Below the pieces are notes generated by a model. It was not told the DNA's origin. It made no database searches and saw only the letters and a program-made list of their open reading frames with translations. A DNA stretch of 5,283 nucleotides from the NCBI GenBank assembly GCA_026390215.1, contig JAPLGJ010000240.1, positions 1 through 5,283 on the forward strand, written 5' to 3'. Positions within the stretch are counted from its first letter, which is position 1. The number at the start of each line of letters is the position of its first letter. The translations under genes and the position numbers were made by a program. This DNA is from Caldisericota bacterium (GTDB lineage: Bacteria > Caldisericota > Caldisericia > Cryosericales > Cryosericaceae). Of the stretch, positions 4,851-5,283 are shown one piece after another.

Positions 4851-5283
4851 AGTCGAGAATCTCTGACGCCTTGACGATGCGTACGTCCTCAACAGGACGT
4901 GAACGTTCGCCCCACTGCGCCTGGGCGACAGGTGTCGCCGCGATAGCCGCCAGAACGTCCATGCCTTCAGTCACATGTCCGAACGCGGTGTAGTTGCCAT
5001 CCAGCTGGTCAGACGTGCTGGTCATGATGAAGAACTGCATGTCGGACTGGTCGACGTGCGCCTGCTGAGCCGCCATGCTGATGACGCCGGGAACGTGTTT
5101 GACGTCGGAGCCCTCGAACTTGACGTTGCCGCCGCCCATGCCGGTGCCCTGTGGGTCGCCACCCTGAACCATGAAGTCCTTGATGATGCGATGGAACTTG
5201 AGGCCGTCATACATACTGGCGGTGACGGCCGCCATGAACCGCTCGACAGTCTTGGGCGCCCGAGCAGCGTACAGCTCGAGCGT
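4849..5283 (-). CDS. Cyclophilin-type peptidyl-prolyl cis-trans isomerase, 5' end outside window
   Basis: The open frame continues to the window edge at 5283 (TLELYAARAPKTVERF before the internal Met at 5233-5235), giving 144 visible residues and no start; the missing part should be short if it is a single cyclophilin domain, longer if it carries a signal peptide. Cyclophilins catalyse cis-trans isomerisation of X-Pro bonds. Visible marks, by visible residue number: LELYAARAPKTVERF (2-16), YDGLKFHRIIKDFMVQGGDPQGTGMGGG (about 25-52) with the catalytic Arg of FHRII, GVISMA, MQFFI, and LDGNYTAFGHVTEGMDVL. These match compact bacterial cyclophilins. The Trp found in human cyclophilin A before LDG is Gln here, a common bacterial substitution linked to weak cyclosporin binding. 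It is the first visible gene of the minus-strand set, ending 9 nt before DegV-C. Location (cytosol or exported) cannot be told without the N-terminus. Confidence 0.95.
   Translation of the reverse strand, partial: TLELYAARAPKTVERFMAAVTASMYDGLKFHRIIKDFMVQGGDPQGTGMGGGNVKFEGSDVKHVPGVISMAAQQAHVDQSDMQFFIMTSTSDQLDGNYTAFGHVTEGMDVLAAIAATPVAQAQWGERSRPVEDVRIVKASEILD

Larger units (their letters stand above)
618..5283 (-). other. Probable operon: isomerase, three DegV genes, TPR/ligase
   Basis: Five minus-strand genes in a row with gaps of 9 nt (isomerase/DegV-C), 103 nt (C/B), 310 nt (B/A) and 23 nt (A/TPR-ligase), ending at the bidirectional terminator at 565-592. The two short gaps strongly support co-transcription. 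The two long gaps leave room for internal initiation or attenuation, and the hairpin at 4024-4049 may split the unit. The main promoter is not in the window. Confidence 0.55.

Noticed and set aside
3826..4866. A 346-codon open frame on the + strand opposite DegV-C and the start of DegV-B
   Set aside because: It runs antisense to two clear DegV genes and their gap, the product is His/Asp/Arg-rich without recognisable domains, and its openness follows from the codon bias of the opposite strand.
5022..5235. Treating the Met at 5233-5235 as the start of the isomerase
   Set aside because: The frame continues upstream with a cyclophilin-like LELYAARAPKTVERF, so this Met is internal and the gene is cut by the window edge.

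Overview
The window comes from a bacterial chromosome of moderately high GC (by eye high 50s to about 60 %) with good Shine-Dalgarno sites. The taxon is not fixed by the sequence. Several DegV/FakB-type fatty-acid-binding paralogues plus a stand-alone F420-ligase-like (CofE fold) domain point to a Firmicutes-like or other Gram-positive or deep-branching bacterium; a more precise placement would be a guess. Most of the window reads as ordinary chromosomal gene content, with no sign of a mobile element, CRISPR array, tRNA or rRNA.

Layout. On the + strand, 36-542 encodes a small membrane-anchored or exported protein of unknown function. A 12-bp perfect hairpin at 565-592 separates it from a convergent minus-strand gene set filling 618-5283. 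Read in the direction of transcription (right to left) this set is: a cyclophilin-type peptidyl-prolyl isomerase (5' end outside the window), DegV-C (260 aa), an intergenic stretch with two strong hairpins, DegV-B (282 aa), a 310-base stretch that could hold two very short overlapping ORFs, DegV-A (282 aa), and a 434-aa protein with an N-terminal TPR-like region and a C-terminal F420-0:gamma-glutamyl-ligase-like domain. Gaps of 9 nt (isomerase to DegV-C) and 23 nt (DegV-A to the TPR/ligase gene) support co-transcription of at least those pairs.

How the genes may work together. DegV proteins bind a long-chain fatty acid and, in the FakA/FakB system, present it to a kinase so it can enter phospholipid synthesis. 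No FakA-like kinase is in the window, so here they may serve a kinase encoded elsewhere or act as lipid carriers in another role. DegV-A and DegV-B are recent tandem duplicates (229 of 282 residues identical, no gaps, and the duplication includes the 32 nt before the start codon). DegV-C is older (about 49 % identical).

The most notable observation is that the three paralogues have lost different parts of the expected carboxylate-binding site. DegV-C lacks exactly 21 residues containing the Ser-Gly-Thr loop but keeps the C-terminal His; A and B keep the loop but replace that His with Gln or Tyr. The second is a pair of unannotated short ORFs (33 and 38 codons) between B and A, linked to each other by ATGA and to DegV-A by TAATG. 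The third is a leader before DegV-B with tandem hairpins, one of whose loops is fully complementary to the bases beside the ribosome-binding site.
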